From: Nitrosospira multiformis
GTDB taxonomy: Bacteria; Pseudomonadota; Gammaproteobacteria; Burkholderiales; Nitrosomonadaceae
NCBI RefSeq assembly: GCF_900110185.1
Contig: NZ_FOCT01000001.1
Location: 248,001 to 312,000, forward strand
Direction: 5' to 3'
DNA length: 64,000 nucleotides
The notes beneath the pieces are model-generated. The model did no database searches. It was not told the origin of the DNA and was given only the letters and a program-made list of their open reading frames with translations. Positions 34,283 to 44,727 of the stretch are shown piece after piece (position 1 is the stretch's first letter; every line of letters starts with the position of its first letter). The translations under genes were made by a program, and so were the position numbers.

Positions 34283-35728
34283 GTGCTGTTTAAGCGCGTC
34301 AAACCTGTGGATCACATCCTGGAGTCGGCTGAAACCCGAGGGCTCAAACGACAGCTTGGCGCATTTGATCTGACCATGCTGGGAATCGGCGCTGTCATCG
34401 GCACCGGCATCTTTGTATTGACTTCGGTGGCCGCGGACAAGGCAGGCCCGGGCATGATGTTTTCCTTCCTCATAGCCGGGTTCGTCTGCGCGCTGGCCGC
34501 CCTTGTCTATTCTGAAATTGCCGCGATCGTACCAGTGGCAGGATCGGCCTATACCTACTCTTACGCGGTGTTCGGTGAACTCGTCGCATGGATGGTCGGC
34601 TGGGCGCTGATTCTGGAGTATGCGATCGCCGCAGCGGCGGTAGCCGTTGGCTGGTCCGGTTATATCAATGGCTTCCTGAACGAAATAGGCTACGGGCTGC
34701 CGCTGGCCCTGACGGCAGGACCGGCGGACATAATTGTCGGGTCGGATGGCACCACAGCGGCAGGAGGATTCAACCTGCTGGCATTTCTGGTGTCGTTGTT
34801 CGTCACCGTGCTGCTGATCATGGGCACGACGAAAAGCGCCAGGTTTACTGCAGTTCTGGTTGTCATAAAAATTATCGCACTTACCGCATTTATCGTTCTC
34901 GCCCTGCCGGCGGTAAATTCGATAAACTTCCAACCCATGCTGCCCAACGGATGGGGCACGCCGCTTTCAGGAGTGGGAATCCTGGGTGCCGCTGCCTCCA
35001 TCTTCTTTGCCTATGTCGGATTCGATGCTGTTTCGACCGCAGCCGAAGAAACGAGCAACCCAAATCGTAATGTGCCGATAGGATTGATAGCTTCATTGAC
35101 GATTTGCACCCTCATTTATCTTGTCGTCGCCTACGCCGCGGTCGGCGCAGTGGGAGCGCAGCCGGGAGGTGATTTGTCCCTCTCCAAAGAACCGCTGGCA
35201 TTTGTGCTGCGCGAGGTCGGTTACCCAACCATAGGCAACTGGGTGGCTTCGGCAGCAATTGTCGCACTGCCCTCTGTCGTGCTCATGATGCTCTATGGGC
35301 AGACCCGGGTCCTCTTCACCATGTCTCATGATGGATTGATGCCCGGTATTTTTTCTCATGTACACAAACGCTTTCACACTCCCCATATTGTCACCCTGGT
35401 CACCGGAACGGCCGTCGCGCTGTTCGCTGCCATGTTTCCGGTAGGAATGCTGGCCGATATTTCCAATTCCGGGACGCTCTTCGCTTTCTTCATGGTCGCT
35501 CTCGGCGTGATGGTCCTGCGACGCCGTGCACCCGATCTCCATCGGCCTTTCAAGACCCCTATGCTGTGGATGGTCGGCCCACTGGCAATGGGGGGCTGTG
35601 GTCTGCTGTTCGTCAGCCTGGGGTGGGAGACAATTAGACTATTCCTTGCATGGGCAGGGACTGGCCTGATTATCTATTTCGCTTACGCTCGCAAGCATAG
35701 TCATCTTGGAAAACAGCAGGCAAACTAG
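34283..35728 (+). CDS. APC-family amino acid permease
   Basis: The 481-residue protein has 12 helices. Helix 1 contains the substrate-binding break GIGAVIGTGIFVLTSVAA; SAYTYSYAVFGELVAWMVGW follows and FAYVGFDAVSTAAEET is in the helix 6 region, typical of cationic amino acid transporters (CAT/YfnA group). The start is GTG at 34283 with GGAGAG six to ten bases upstream. The substrate cannot be determined further. The inner-membrane carrier is followed 15 bases later by the glucosidase gene, though a shared function is not evident. Confidence 0.9.
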   Translation: MLFKRVKPVDHILESAETRGLKRQLGAFDLTMLGIGAVIGTGIFVLTSVAADKAGPGMMFSFLIAGFVCALAALVYSEIAAIVPVAGSAYTYSYAVFGELVAWMVGWALILEYAIAAAAVAVGWSGYINGFLNEIGYGLPLALTAGPADIIVGSDGTTAAGGFNLLAFLVSLFVTVLLIMGTTKSARFTAVLVVIKIIALTAFIVLALPAVNSINFQPMLPNGWGTPLSGVGILGAAASIFFAYVGFDAVSTAAEETSNPNRNVPIGLIASLTICTLIYLVVAYAAVGAVGAQPGGDLSLSKEPLAFVLREVGYPTIGNWVASAAIVALPSVVLMMLYGQTRVLFTMSHDGLMPGIFSHVHKRFHTPHIVTLVTGTAVALFAAMFPVGMLADISNSGTLFAFFMVALGVMVLRRRAPDLHRPFKTPMLWMVGPLAMGGCGLLFVSLGWETIRLFLAWAGTGLIIYFAYARKHSHLGKQQAN

Positions 35729-35743
35729 TGCTTTCAGATTAAA

Positions 35744-37465
35744 ATGCTAGCATGCGTTTCAAACCCCGATACCACGATTTTCGGTCCACCCGCCAATTCC
35801 AATTCCATGAGTCGCACTGCCCTTGACAATTCGAACGCTGAAGGCGAATGGTGGAAGAAAACCACCGTTTATCATGTCTATGTGCGTTCTTTTTACGACT
35901 CCAATGGCGATGGAATCGGAGATATCCAAGGCATCATCGAAAAACTGGATTATCTGCACGATCTCGGATATGAAACAATCTGGGTGTCGCCCTTTACGCA
36001 AAGTCCACAAAAAGACTTCGGCTACGACATCAGCGATTACCTCTCCATCTCTCCTGAATATGGCGATATGCCGCTCTTTGAGAAACTGGTTGAAGAGGTG
36101 CACCGCCGCAACATGAAACTGGTATTCGATCTGGTGCTGAATCACACTTCGAGCGAGCATTCCTGGTTTACCGAATCCGCAAGCTCGCGCGATAACCCCA
36201 AAGCCGACTGGTACGTCTGGAAGGATGGGAAAGGCAAAAAGGGTTTGAGGCGCCCGAATAACTGGCGCGCCATGGCAGGTAACAAAGCCTGGACTTACCA
36301 CCCGCAACGGAAGCAATTCTATTACACTGCTTTCCTCCCTTTTCAACCCGACCTGAACTATCACAATCCGGAAGTCAAACAGGCAATGTTCGAAGTCATC
36401 AGATTCTGGCTGAACAAGGGGGTGGATGGATTTCGTCTCGATATCATCAGTGCTATCTACGAGGACCCCGAGTTGCGCAGTAATCCTCCCAGTCCCCGCC
36501 TAACCCCATCTGATAAATCGCTATCCATTTTTTTCCAGAACCTGAAAAACAATTTTCTCCACGAAAAGAGCTTTGAATTCGCTACCGAGTTGCGGCGCGT
36601 AGTGGATGAGTTCGATAACCCCAAAAGGGTGCTTATCGGGGAATCGCATGGAGATGAAGCACTGATCCATCGCTTCTGTCAAAACAATGGGCAGCATGGG
36701 TTGCACGCTGTTTTTCTTTTCAAGGCCATTTCCACACCTTTCAACGCGGAAAAATACCGCGAAATGCTGATGACATTCGAGAAGCATTTTCCCGAACCGC
36801 TGATACCCACTCTCGTCTTTGCCAACCACGATCGTAACCGTGTCATCAGCCGCCTGGGAGGGAGTATAGAAAAGGCAAAACTGCTCGCGCTGTTCCAGTT
36901 TACCTGCCGGGGGATTCCCTTCACCTATTTCGGTGATGAGATTGGCATACCTCGGGTAAGAATTCCCCTAAAAGACGGAAAAGATGCGATTGCCATTCAG
37001 CATAAATGGGTACCGCAGTTTCTGGTTGATCGCAGCAGTGAAATTCTCAATCGCGACGAGTGCCGTACTCCGATGCTATGGAATGAAAGGCCCCGCGCAG
37101 GCTTTTGTGAGAGTTCAGCAGAGCCTTGGTTGCCGGTAGCAGACAGCTTCAGGGAAATAAATGTGGACAAACAGATTTCGGAACCGCATTCCCTTCTCAA
37201 TTTTTACAGGAAAATCATCCGGCTCCGCAACAGGATGCCCAGCTTGTATGCGGGAAGTCTCGAAATCTTGCATGACCTCTGCGACCGGAAAATTCTCGCT
37301 TACCGCCGAATATTCAATGAAGAGAAGCACATGGTGCTCCTCAACATGTCCCGCCAGCGGGTTAAAATCCCCTTGAATAAACCAGTGCTGCTTTCCACGC
37401 ATGCTCAAAGCCCTGTGCATCAATTACAACCTTTCGAAGGGCGCATCATCAACGAATCGCATTGA
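35744..37465 (+). CDS. GH13 alpha-glucosidase/trehalose-synthase-like enzyme
   Basis: The 573-residue protein is a GH13 TIM-barrel glycosidase. Conserved region I is DLVLNHTSSEH, region II GFRLDIIS with the nucleophile Asp, region III VLIGES with the acid/base Glu, and region IV FANHDRNR with the transition-state Asp. The insertion after region I (DWYVWKDGKGKKG, then NNWRAMAGNKAWTYH) and FYYTAFLPFQPDLNYHNP match the oligo-1,6-glucosidase/alpha-glucosidase subfamily. No signal peptide is seen, so it is cytoplasmic. The start is uncertain: ATG 35744 or ATG 35807; neither has a clear ribosome site. It probably handles sucrose, maltose or trehalose. Confidence 0.88.
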   Translation: MLACVSNPDTTIFGPPANSNSMSRTALDNSNAEGEWWKKTTVYHVYVRSFYDSNGDGIGDIQGIIEKLDYLHDLGYETIWVSPFTQSPQKDFGYDISDYLSISPEYGDMPLFEKLVEEVHRRNMKLVFDLVLNHTSSEHSWFTESASSRDNPKADWYVWKDGKGKKGLRRPNNWRAMAGNKAWTYHPQRKQFYYTAFLPFQPDLNYHNPEVKQAMFEVIRFWLNKGVDGFRLDIISAIYEDPELRSNPPSPRLTPSDKSLSIFFQNLKNNFLHEKSFEFATELRRVVDEFDNPKRVLIGESHGDEALIHRFCQNNGQHGLHAVFLFKAISTPFNAEKYREMLMTFEKHFPEPLIPTLVFANHDRNRVISRLGGSIEKAKLLALFQFTCRGIPFTYFGDEIGIPRVRIPLKDGKDAIAIQHKWVPQFLVDRSSEILNRDECRTPMLWNERPRAGFCESSAEPWLPVADSFREINVDKQISEPHSLLNFYRKIIRLRNRMPSLYAGSLEILHDLCDRKILAYRRIFNEEKHMVLLNMSRQRVKIPLNKPVLLSTHAQSPVHQLQPFEGRIINESH

Positions 37466-37571
37466 CAACGGCAGCGGGAATCTTTCTTTCTCGCTGAGAA
37501 GGATGCGGGCTAAATCCCATCAGTTCATTTGAATGATTATTTTCAATATCTACCAGGAAGGAGTATGACTT

Positions 37572-38069
37572 GTGGTAATTCTTCAAGCTTTAACGCGCAA
37601 CATCATTTCTGCAATCCTGTCTGCAATCCTCATGCTGCCAACGGTGTTGCTGGCCGATGCAACCAGCAGACCGCTCAAGGCAAGCGTAGAGACCCATGAA
37701 CAGCCTGGATTCAGAGCGGATTGTCCTTCCAAATTCGGTGGTACCACTACAGGTATCGGCAAAAGTACCCATATGGGTAAGGTTTCGCTCAAGGCCATCG
37801 ACTGCATTACCCCGATGGAGGATCATTTTATTTTCGACGGGACGTTCACCCTTACGGTGGCAAACGGCGATACCGTTACCGGCCTCTACAAAGGTGCATT
37901 TGTACCGGCCGATGATCAATCCAGGTACAACCTGACGGATGCGAAATTTGAAATAAGCGGCGGAACGGGCCGTTTTCGCGGAGCAAAGGGAATTGCGGAA
38001 TTGAAAGGAGATCAGGATATCGCGACCGGGAAGGGGAAAATTGAAATTGATGGAACGGTTTCATACTGA
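37572..38069 (+). CDS. Exported hypothetical protein, 165 residues
   Basis: A signal peptide (NIISAILSAILMLPTVLLADA) precedes a beta-rich domain with TFTLTVANGDTVTGLYKGAF and FEISGGTGRFRGAKGIAELK. The GTGRFRGA pattern also occurs in small allene-oxide-cyclase-like or dirigent-like beta barrels, but I would not assign more than that. The start is GTG at 37572 with AAGGAG eight bases upstream. It is probably periplasmic or extracellular; two cysteines (residues ~51 and ~78) could form a disulphide. Confidence 0.72.
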   Translation: MVILQALTRNIISAILSAILMLPTVLLADATSRPLKASVETHEQPGFRADCPSKFGGTTTGIGKSTHMGKVSLKAIDCITPMEDHFIFDGTFTLTVANGDTVTGLYKGAFVPADDQSRYNLTDAKFEISGGTGRFRGAKGIAELKGDQDIATGKGKIEIDGTVSY

Positions 38070-38222
38070 GGCAATAAATGTGCGAAGGGCAATAGCAAAC
38101 AGCAGCATGTGCCTCAATAATATTCACAGATATTCACAGAAGGGATGGATAGCAAACGTCAGCTGATTTTATTTCGGCCATTTCAGGCCGAACGCAACCA
38201 TAAGACCCCTGCTGGCCCCTGC

Positions 38223-39188
38223 TCACCCTTCTTCAGCCTCTGGGTCGACCCAGTATCTGGACATTCCCGCGGCAAACAGGAACATCCACATGACCAGAAC
38301 AAACGGGAACGTGAGAGTCGGCAGGCCTATGGGGGTAAGGAAGCTGGCAAGACCTGCCTGGCATACAACCGTCATCACGCCCCCCAGCACGGCGAGAGCG
38401 GCACTTTTCCCGCTGGGTTTGAGAAACACCCAGCCAATGGCCATCATCGTCAAAACCGGATTGAATGCGTACAGGCCCATTTCGATCGCATTCAGGTTTG
38501 CGTTCAGAAGGGTCGGAAAGATGATCCCGACAAAGGCGCCACTTATTGCCATCAGGGCGCCGCGCAGGGAAACAATGGCGATGCCGACCAGAAACAGAAT
38601 ACCGACTGTCACACTATCCGCGAACATGACTTCGCCCACCCCCTTGAATAGCGCAACGGGCCAGTTTTCAAAGGACAGGCCGCTCGCGCCTGGAACAGCA
38701 ACAGGAATACCGGCAGCCGGCAAAACGGAACTGCGGGTAAAACTTTCAAAACCATAGACCGCGACCAGGAACATCCACGAGGTCAGGACAAACGGCGAAG
38801 TGGAGGCTGGAATCTGGTAGGGGCGAAGAATTCGCATGAGAGCAGCCAGCACGACACTCGATAATATCGATGCGAGAATGACGTACAGCCATAACTGCGG
38901 AGAATGCTCCAGAAACAGAAACAGACAGGGACCTACCAGCGTCCCGTTGAAACCATACAGGCCAGCGTCGATATCCTTTTTCGAGAACCCCAGCAGATGG
39001 GCAGTCACGGTACTCGTGACCACTCCTACGGTTGCCGCTGCCCCGGCAGCCACTCCGCCGATAAAGAGCGCTATCAGAAAAATGAGTTTGGTTACTGCGT
39101 TACAGCAGAAAAAAACCTGTCCAACACCTCTCAGAATCACCCGCAGGGGTTGGGGGAACGCGCTATCGACTCGGGATGCCCAGTCCAT
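38223..39188 (-). CDS. Urea transporter (UT/SLC14 family)
   Basis: The 321-residue membrane protein has the two-fold repeat of UT channels: GLYGFNGTLVGPCLFLF in the first half and GLYAFNPVLTMMAIGWVF in the second, each with the conserved Asn-containing loop facing the pore. STSPFVLTSWMFL and TFPFVLVMWMFLFAA are the matching half-site segments. It would pass urea across the inner membrane into the cytoplasm for urease. It is the last gene of the urease cluster, 76 bases after ureG on the same strand. Confidence 0.93.
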   Translation of the reverse strand: MDWASRVDSAFPQPLRVILRGVGQVFFCCNAVTKLIFLIALFIGGVAAGAAATVGVVTSTVTAHLLGFSKKDIDAGLYGFNGTLVGPCLFLFLEHSPQLWLYVILASILSSVVLAALMRILRPYQIPASTSPFVLTSWMFLVAVYGFESFTRSSVLPAAGIPVAVPGASGLSFENWPVALFKGVGEVMFADSVTVGILFLVGIAIVSLRGALMAISGAFVGIIFPTLLNANLNAIEMGLYAFNPVLTMMAIGWVFLKPSGKSAALAVLGGVMTVVCQAGLASFLTPIGLPTLTFPFVLVMWMFLFAAGMSRYWVDPEAEEG

Positions 39189-39264
39189 GATATGTGGAAA
39201 CCCTTACAAAACTCTGTATGAAAAATGCAGTAGCGCGCTTTTGCCAAGCTGCCGGAAAAGGAAA

Positions 39265-39906
39265 TCAGGCGTGGTGCTGCTGCGACCGGACCTCATCCAG
39301 CAGTCCCTGCTTCACGATGAAGTCGATTACCTGGTCGACTCCTTCTCCCGTATGCAAGTTGGTGAACACGAAGGGCCGTTCGCCACGCATTTTCTTGGCG
39401 TCACGCGCCATGATCTCGAGATTTGCTCCCACGTAGGGAGCAAGATCGATCTTGTTGATGATGAGTAATGCGGCACGGGTAATACCGGGTCCGCCCTTGC
39501 GCGGCACTTTTTCGCCCCCGGCCACGTCTATGACATAGATCGTCAGATCGGAAAGTTCGGGACTGAAGGTGGAAGCAAGGTTGTCGCCACCCGATTCAAT
39601 CAGAATGAGATCGAGTTCCGGAAAATCGGCGGTCATGCGCGCAACGGCTTCGAGATTGATGGAAGCATCCTCCCTGATGGCCGTATGGGGACATCCCCCC
39701 GTTTCCACGCCCATCAGACGCTCCGGAGGCAGCGCATCGGCACGCAGGAGAATTTCCATATCTTCCCTGGTATAGATGTCATTGGTGATGACAGCCATTT
39801 CATAACGATCGCGCATTCTCTTGCTGAGCGCTTCACACAAGGCCGTTTTTCCGGAACCTACGGGACCACCGATTCCGACACGGAGTGGATTAGATTGTTT
39901 GTTCAT
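39265..39906 (-). CDS. ureG: Urease accessory GTPase UreG
   Basis: UreG is the SIMIBI-class GTPase that powers nickel delivery to urease. The 213-residue protein has the P-loop [12 protein letters not shown] (residues ~13-24), the nickel-binding Cys-Pro-His motif in [15 protein letters not shown], the switch II region [13 protein letters not shown] and the guanine-specificity NKID. It acts with UreD and UreF on apo-urease. It starts 19 bases after the ureF stop. Confidence 0.97.
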   Translation of the reverse strand: MNKQSNPLRVGIGGPVGSGKTALCEALSKRMRDRYEMAVITNDIYTREDMEILLRADALPPERLMGVETGGCPHTAIREDASINLEAVARMTADFPELDLILIESGGDNLASTFSPELSDLTIYVIDVAGGEKVPRKGGPGITRAALLIINKIDLAPYVGANLEIMARDAKKMRGERPFVFTNLHTGEGVDQVIDFIVKQGLLDEVRSQQHHA

Positions 39907-39925
39907 TCTCTGTTCCCATCAAGAG

Positions 39926-40606
39926 CTACGATCGATAGATTCGGCTGTATTGAATCTCGTGTTGCATCGATAACAGCGACAAGCCGGGAGCCCAGCTCGA
40001 CAACTCATCATCCGTGAGCTGGCTTGCGCGAATCGAGCAGGCCTCGATGACGGGATGCAGGGACAATAGCAACCGCTGCCCTGAAAGCTGGCCAAGCGGA
40101 ACCGATTTTACGCAGACCAGCACCTGATTCTCGGCCATTGAAAACAGCATGCCCAGCAAGCTCTCTTCGTGCGGGATGCCCAACGCTTCGGCAGCACATG
40201 CAAATGCCGTGGGGAGCGGAATTGCCTGTTGGTTTTCCAGGATTGCCCGCATCGAATCATCCCCGAGCTTGAGATCGATGATCAACTTTGCCAGTGAATA
40301 CCCCATCTGTACCGTTTCGGCACGAAACTCCGAGGTCTCGCGGGAAGCGACGAAGCATTCCGTCCAGAAGCTTACCGCAGCCTCATCCCGCTCCGAAAAG
40401 GCCTTCAACAGACGTCGCAGAATCGGCAACTCGAAATCCGTAAAAATTCCCAGCATTTCAACGAGCCATTCGCGTGCGGAGGTTTCATCTCGAACCAATC
40501 CTTGCTCAATGGCCGATTCCAGCCCCTGGGAATACGTATAAGCCCCGATCGGAAGCGAAGGGCTGGCAAGGTGCAACAGGGCCAGCAGGGCGCGGTATTC
40601 TTTCAT
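39926..40606 (-). CDS. ureF: Urease accessory protein UreF
   Basis: The all-helical 226-residue protein begins MKEYRALLALLHLASPSLPI then GAYTYSQGLESAIEQGLV, the UreF hallmark. UreF bridges UreD and UreG in the activation complex and controls GTP hydrolysis. C-terminal IRASQLTDDELSSWAPGLS also fits. It lies two bases after the ureE stop and 19 before ureG. Confidence 0.96.
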   Translation of the reverse strand: MKEYRALLALLHLASPSLPIGAYTYSQGLESAIEQGLVRDETSAREWLVEMLGIFTDFELPILRRLLKAFSERDEAAVSFWTECFVASRETSEFRAETVQMGYSLAKLIIDLKLGDDSMRAILENQQAIPLPTAFACAAEALGIPHEESLLGMLFSMAENQVLVCVKSVPLGQLSGQRLLLSLHPVIEACSIRASQLTDDELSSWAPGLSLLSMQHEIQYSRIYRS

Positions 40607-40608
40607 TA

Positions 40609-41142
40609 TTACCGGGAAGGAATGTCGGAGGGACGATGGATCTTCTGGTGCACCGGAATCGGAGCGAGTGGACCATGGGCATGCCCGTGGCTCGACTCCC
40701 CATGATGGTGATGATGTCCTCCGCTGCCGTAAGCCCCCGCCTCCGGCTCGAACTGTGCATCTTCCTCGATGACTGTTGCCCCGAGTCCTTCCAGCATTTC
40801 CTTCAGCACGTTGTCGCGGGCGATGCGCAAAAACCCTTCACCCACCTGGGTCTGAGTATGGCGGTTACCCAGATGGAAGGCACAGCGCAGCAAGTCATGC
40901 GGGTTTGCACACGTGATGCGGTAGGTGGATTCCTGGGCGGCAACGATCTGAATCACGCGACCGTCTTCCCCCATGAGCAAATCGTTGTTCCGCAGTACCG
41001 TGCCCCGCGGGATGAAAATGGCCACTTCTTCCCCTGAGGAAAGCGCGGTGCGCAGGCGGCTGTTTTCGCGCAGCTCATACGGTAGCACGAGCTGTGCGGA
41101 TACTTTGTCCGCACTGCTTATCCTGGTGTTCAAGGTGAGCAT
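40609..41142 (-). CDS. ureE: Urease nickel metallochaperone UreE
   Basis: UreE delivers nickel to the UreG/D/F complex. The 177 residues form a peptide-binding N-terminal domain (RISSADKVSAQLVLPYELRE) and a metal-binding domain with the conserved His in HLGNRHTQTQV. The C-terminal tail, residues ~140-155, is histidine-rich (GGHHHHHGESSHGHAHG) and would store extra nickel. It starts nine bases after the ureC stop. Confidence 0.96.
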   Translation of the reverse strand: MLTLNTRISSADKVSAQLVLPYELRENSRLRTALSSGEEVAIFIPRGTVLRNNDLLMGEDGRVIQIVAAQESTYRITCANPHDLLRCAFHLGNRHTQTQVGEGFLRIARDNVLKEMLEGLGATVIEEDAQFEPEAGAYGSGGHHHHHGESSHGHAHGPLAPIPVHQKIHRPSDIPSR

Positions 41143-41151
41143 CTATAGCCC

Positions 41152-42858
41152 CTAAAAAAGGAAATACCTTTGCGCCATCGGCAGAACGTCCTCCGCCCCG
41201 CAGGTCAGCAATTGTCCATCCGCCCGAACTTCGTATGTTTCCGGATCGACTTCCATTTTAGGCGTCGCCGAGTTATGGATCATATCTTTCTTGCGCAGGT
41301 TGCGCGTATTCTTGACCTCGATCAGATTCTTATCCAGCTTCAATTGATCGACCAGACCTGCAGCCAGCGCTGCTTGTGAGACAAAGGTAAAGCACGAGGT
41401 CTTGATACCCCCGCCATATCCCCCGAACATGTAACGGTAATGGACGGGTTGCGGGGTGGGAATCGAGGCGTTCGGATCACCCATTAAAGATGCCGCAATC
41501 ATTCCGCCTTTCAGAATCACGGAGGGCTTTACGCCAAAAAATGCAGGCCGCCACAACACCAGATCTGCATATTTGCCCACCTCCACTGAACCGAGGGCAT
41601 GCGAGATGCCATGTGTGATCGCCGGATTGATGGTGTATTTGGCGATGTAGCGTTTGACGCGGAAATTATCATTCTTCGATGTATCTTCCTGCAAAGTTCC
41701 GCGTTGTATTTTCATTTTGTGCGCGGTTTGCCAGGTACGCAGAACCACTTCTCCAATCCGCCCCATTGCCTGTGAATCAGAAGACATCATGGAGATTGCG
41801 CCCATATCCTGCAGTATATCCTCCGCAGCTATGGTCTCCTTACGAATGCGCGACTCAGCAAACGCGAGATCTTCGGGAATGTTGGCATGAAGGTGATGGC
41901 ATACCATCAGCATGTCGAGATGTTCATCCAGCGTGTTGATGGTATAAGGCCGGGTTGGATTGGTTGATGAGGGCAGCACGTTTTCCTGACCTACGACAGC
42001 GATGATGTCCGGCGCATGCCCTCCACCGGCCCCCTCGGTATGGAAAGTATGGATGGTACGGCCCTTCATGGCTGCAATCGTGTTTTCCAGATATCCGCCT
42101 TCATTGATGGTATCTGTGTGAACGGCAACCTGGACATCATACTTGTCCGCCACCGCCAAGCAATTGTCGATGGCTGCGTAGGTCGAACCCCAGTCTTCGT
42201 GCAGCTTCAGTCCGCATGCTCCGGCAAGAATCTGCTCTTCCAGCGGGGTCGGAAGACTTACATTTCCCTTCCCGTAAAAGCCGGTATTCATCACCATACC
42301 ATCCGAGGCCCGCAACATGGAATGGATGTGCCAGGGGCCAGGCGTACAGGTCGTGGCTGCAGTGCCCGCTGCCGGGCCGGTGCCTCCCCCCAGCATCGTG
42401 GTAATGCCATTCATCATCGCATCTTCTGCCTGCTGCGGTGAAATGAAGTGGATATGGGAATCGATTCCGCCCGCGGTCAGAATCATGTTCTCGCCTGCTA
42501 TGATTTCCGTCGCCGCACCGATCGACATCGTAACATTCGGCTGGATATCGGGATTGCCCGCTTTGCCGATCTCGGCGATCTTCCCGTTCTTCAGACCGAC
42601 ATCAGCCTTGACGATGCCCCAGTGGTCAATGATTACCGCGTTGGTGATGACCGTATCCATCACTTGATCGTGATTGTGCTGTGACTGCCCCATGCCGTCG
42701 CGTATCACCTTGCCGCCCCCGAATTTCACCTCTTCACCATAGGTGGTGAAATCCTTCTCGATTTCGATCATCAGCTCGGTATCAGCCAGGCGAATCCGGT
42801 CGCCGGTCGTAGGGCCCATCAATTCCGCGTAAGTCTGGCGGGAAACCTTGAAACTCAT
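41152..42858 (-). CDS. ureC: Urease alpha subunit, catalytic
   Basis: The 568-residue protein binds two nickel ions and hydrolyses urea to ammonia and carbamate. The visible ligands are: HIHF (two His, near 136-138), the carbamylated Lys in [11 protein letters not shown], His in [11 protein letters not shown] and [13 protein letters not shown], the active-site flap [20 protein letters not shown] with catalytic His, and Asp in [14 protein letters not shown]. Length and sequence match bacterial UreC. In an ammonia oxidiser it supplies both substrate ammonia and CO2. GAAAGGAG lies before the ATG. Confidence 0.98.
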   Translation of the reverse strand: MSFKVSRQTYAELMGPTTGDRIRLADTELMIEIEKDFTTYGEEVKFGGGKVIRDGMGQSQHNHDQVMDTVITNAVIIDHWGIVKADVGLKNGKIAEIGKAGNPDIQPNVTMSIGAATEIIAGENMILTAGGIDSHIHFISPQQAEDAMMNGITTMLGGGTGPAAGTAATTCTPGPWHIHSMLRASDGMVMNTGFYGKGNVSLPTPLEEQILAGACGLKLHEDWGSTYAAIDNCLAVADKYDVQVAVHTDTINEGGYLENTIAAMKGRTIHTFHTEGAGGGHAPDIIAVVGQENVLPSSTNPTRPYTINTLDEHLDMLMVCHHLHANIPEDLAFAESRIRKETIAAEDILQDMGAISMMSSDSQAMGRIGEVVLRTWQTAHKMKIQRGTLQEDTSKNDNFRVKRYIAKYTINPAITHGISHALGSVEVGKYADLVLWRPAFFGVKPSVILKGGMIAASLMGDPNASIPTPQPVHYRYMFGGYGGGIKTSCFTFVSQAALAAGLVDQLKLDKNLIEVKNTRNLRKKDMIHNSATPKMEVDPETYEVRADGQLLTCGAEDVLPMAQRYFLF

Positions 42859-42892
42859 TCTTTAGCTCCTTTCTCGTTTGATCCGGCGATCT

Positions 42893-43234
42893 CTACTTAA
42901 GCTTGCCCATTACTTTCTGGTTGAATCCATAGACGATCCGGTTACCCGCCAGCTCCACTAGTTCAACTGTCCGTTCCTGTCCCGGCTCGAAGCGCACGGC
43001 CGTGCCGGCCATGATGTTCAGGCGCATGCCATAGGCTTCCGCGCGATCGAATTTCATCGCCGAGTTGACTTCGTAAAAATGAAAATGGGAACCGATTTGA
43101 ATCGGTCGATCGCCACCATTTGCAACCTTCAATGTCTTTGTCTTTCTGCCGACATTGAGTTCGATTTCGCCGGGTTGTGTGGTTATCTCGCCTGGTATGA
43201 GGGGATCTCTTGCCTTTCTTACCGTCTTTGCCAT
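42893..43234 (-). CDS. ureB: Urease beta subunit
   Basis: The 113-residue structural subunit contains [20 protein letters not shown] and [20 protein letters not shown], then [20 protein letters not shown], the typical UreB sequence. It has a short basic N-terminal extension ([12 protein letters not shown]). It lies between ureA and ureC, separate from both, as in most proteobacteria. Confidence 0.97.
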   Translation of the reverse strand: MAKTVRKARDPLIPGEITTQPGEIELNVGRKTKTLKVANGGDRPIQIGSHFHFYEVNSAMKFDRAEAYGMRLNIMAGTAVRFEPGQERTVELVELAGNRIVYGFNQKVMGKLK

Positions 43235-43257
43235 TATTAATCTCCCACGGTTTCTCT

Positions 43258-43560
43258 TTATACGATTGGATTATGGACGGTCACGAGCTTGGTACCATCC
43301 GGGAAAGTAGCCTCGACTTGAATATCGGGAATCATTTCCGGCACACCTTCCATGACATCGGCGCGTGTCAGAACTTTTCGCCCCTCCGACATCAGCTCTG
43401 CCACCGTATTACCGTCACGCGCCCCCTCGAGAATCGCGCAGGTAATCAACGCGACTGCTTCAGGATAATTGAGCCGCAAACCGCGCGCCTTTCGTCTTTC
43501 CGCGAGCAATCCAGCAGTGAATATCTGGAGTTTGTCTTTCTCTCTCGGTGTCAGATCCAT
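43258..43560 (-). CDS. ureA: Urease gamma subunit
   Basis: The 100-residue protein begins [20 protein letters not shown] and ends [11 protein letters not shown], matching UreA along its length. With UreB and UreC it forms the (abc)3 urease. A GGAGA precedes the ATG; ureD ends 95 bases upstream. Confidence 0.97.
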   Translation of the reverse strand: MDLTPREKDKLQIFTAGLLAERRKARGLRLNYPEAVALITCAILEGARDGNTVAELMSEGRKVLTRADVMEGVPEMIPDIQVEATFPDGTKLVTVHNPIV

Positions 43561-43655
43561 CGTATCTCCTCATTAAAAATCTCAAATGGTGCTGAAAAAT
43601 GCCTCCAGCGATTTTCCAAACTCCATCCTCCAAAAACTTGCAGAACAGAACAGCA

Positions 43656-44642
43656 TCAGGTATTCCAGCTGCGCGGCACAATCGCAGGCCGGCCGAGCGT
43701 GATGGGGCGGACGGCCCGCCAGATGCAAAGCATCACATGTCTCGCCACCTCACTCGAATCTCCCAGAAAACGTGCTACCAGCAACGATTTGAATTGGGAG
43801 ATTCCCACCTGCCCCGATTCTCCGCCGATGCGTGCCGCCTCTTCCCGTACAAGATCGATCGCCTGCGCTGGAAGGGGTTTGCCACTCATGATAAAAGTGG
43901 CGCAAACGGTGCGACCGGCAAGTGCAAGCCTTCCATTCATCGCTTTGCTCCCGCCCTCCAGACGAAGCTTCTCAAACCAGACCAGCTTTCCCTCCTGGCG
44001 GATACTCGTGTGCTGTTTTATCTCACCGCTATTGAATGATTCTCCGAATGCCGTACGGCCAAAGCATAGAATCTCACAACTCATGTAAACTGAATCCTTC
44101 TCCAGCTCGACCTGGTGATCGAGCATCACTCTTGCATTATTGAAAAAAATCGTTTCCTGCGGCATCCACTCCAGTACGCCACCCGCTTCCGCCTGCAGGT
44201 AAACATGCTGGCGCGCAGTCCGACCGGTGGATTTGTACCATTTTGTTGCACCGGGAGAAGTTATCTGAGCATGAGCGGACGGACCGACATGCACTTGTAT
44301 TCCCAATTCATCCCCTGCGACCACGCCCCCGGGCGGGTGTATGACAACAGCTTGGCATACCTCATAACCCTCCGGATAGAGAGGTTTTTGCACCAACAGG
44401 GGGCCATGATGATCTCGCTCCACCATGCGGGTGATGCCGGAACTCTCCGCAAACTTCAACCGCAAATGGGCCCTCAATGGAGAATCTGGAGCCAGATTCA
44501 CTTTCGGATCCAATGGCCTTCCAGAAGAGGGTAGCGGGCACAGAGTAGCAATACTGCCGGATGAAGGTGTCGAATTCTCATCAAGTGAGCTCAAATGTGT
44601 TTTTGCGCCTGATTTCAAGCTAGCGCTCCCCGAATAACTCAA
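43656..44642 (-). CDS. ureD: Urease accessory protein UreD
   Basis: UreD (UreH) is the scaffold that binds apo-urease and passes nickel to the active site. The 328 residues contain LRLKFAESSGITRMVERDHH, VIHPPGGVVAGDELGIQVHV, the KWYKSTGRTA motif and GVLEWMPQETIFFNNA. The start appears to be TTG at 44642 with AAGGAG six bases upstream. The first ~60 residues, rich in Ser and Pro, exceed the usual family N-terminus. It is the first of the ure genes proper; the porin gene ends 85 bases upstream. Confidence 0.94.
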   Translation of the reverse strand: MSYSGSASLKSGAKTHLSSLDENSTPSSGSIATLCPLPSSGRPLDPKVNLAPDSPLRAHLRLKFAESSGITRMVERDHHGPLLVQKPLYPEGYEVCQAVVIHPPGGVVAGDELGIQVHVGPSAHAQITSPGATKWYKSTGRTARQHVYLQAEAGGVLEWMPQETIFFNNARVMLDHQVELEKDSVYMSCEILCFGRTAFGESFNSGEIKQHTSIRQEGKLVWFEKLRLEGGSKAMNGRLALAGRTVCATFIMSGKPLPAQAIDLVREEAARIGGESGQVGISQFKSLLVARFLGDSSEVARHVMLCIWRAVRPITLGRPAIVPRSWNT

Positions 44643-44727
44643 ATGAATCTCCTTCTCCGTACCTCAAGCCTCGTTCCCGGATAAAAAATCAAATGCATGC
44701 CGATTGCTTGACCGAAATACGTAATGA

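Noticed and set aside
43210..44088. 292-codon plus-strand frame opposite ureA/ureD
   Set aside because: Antisense to two certain urease genes.
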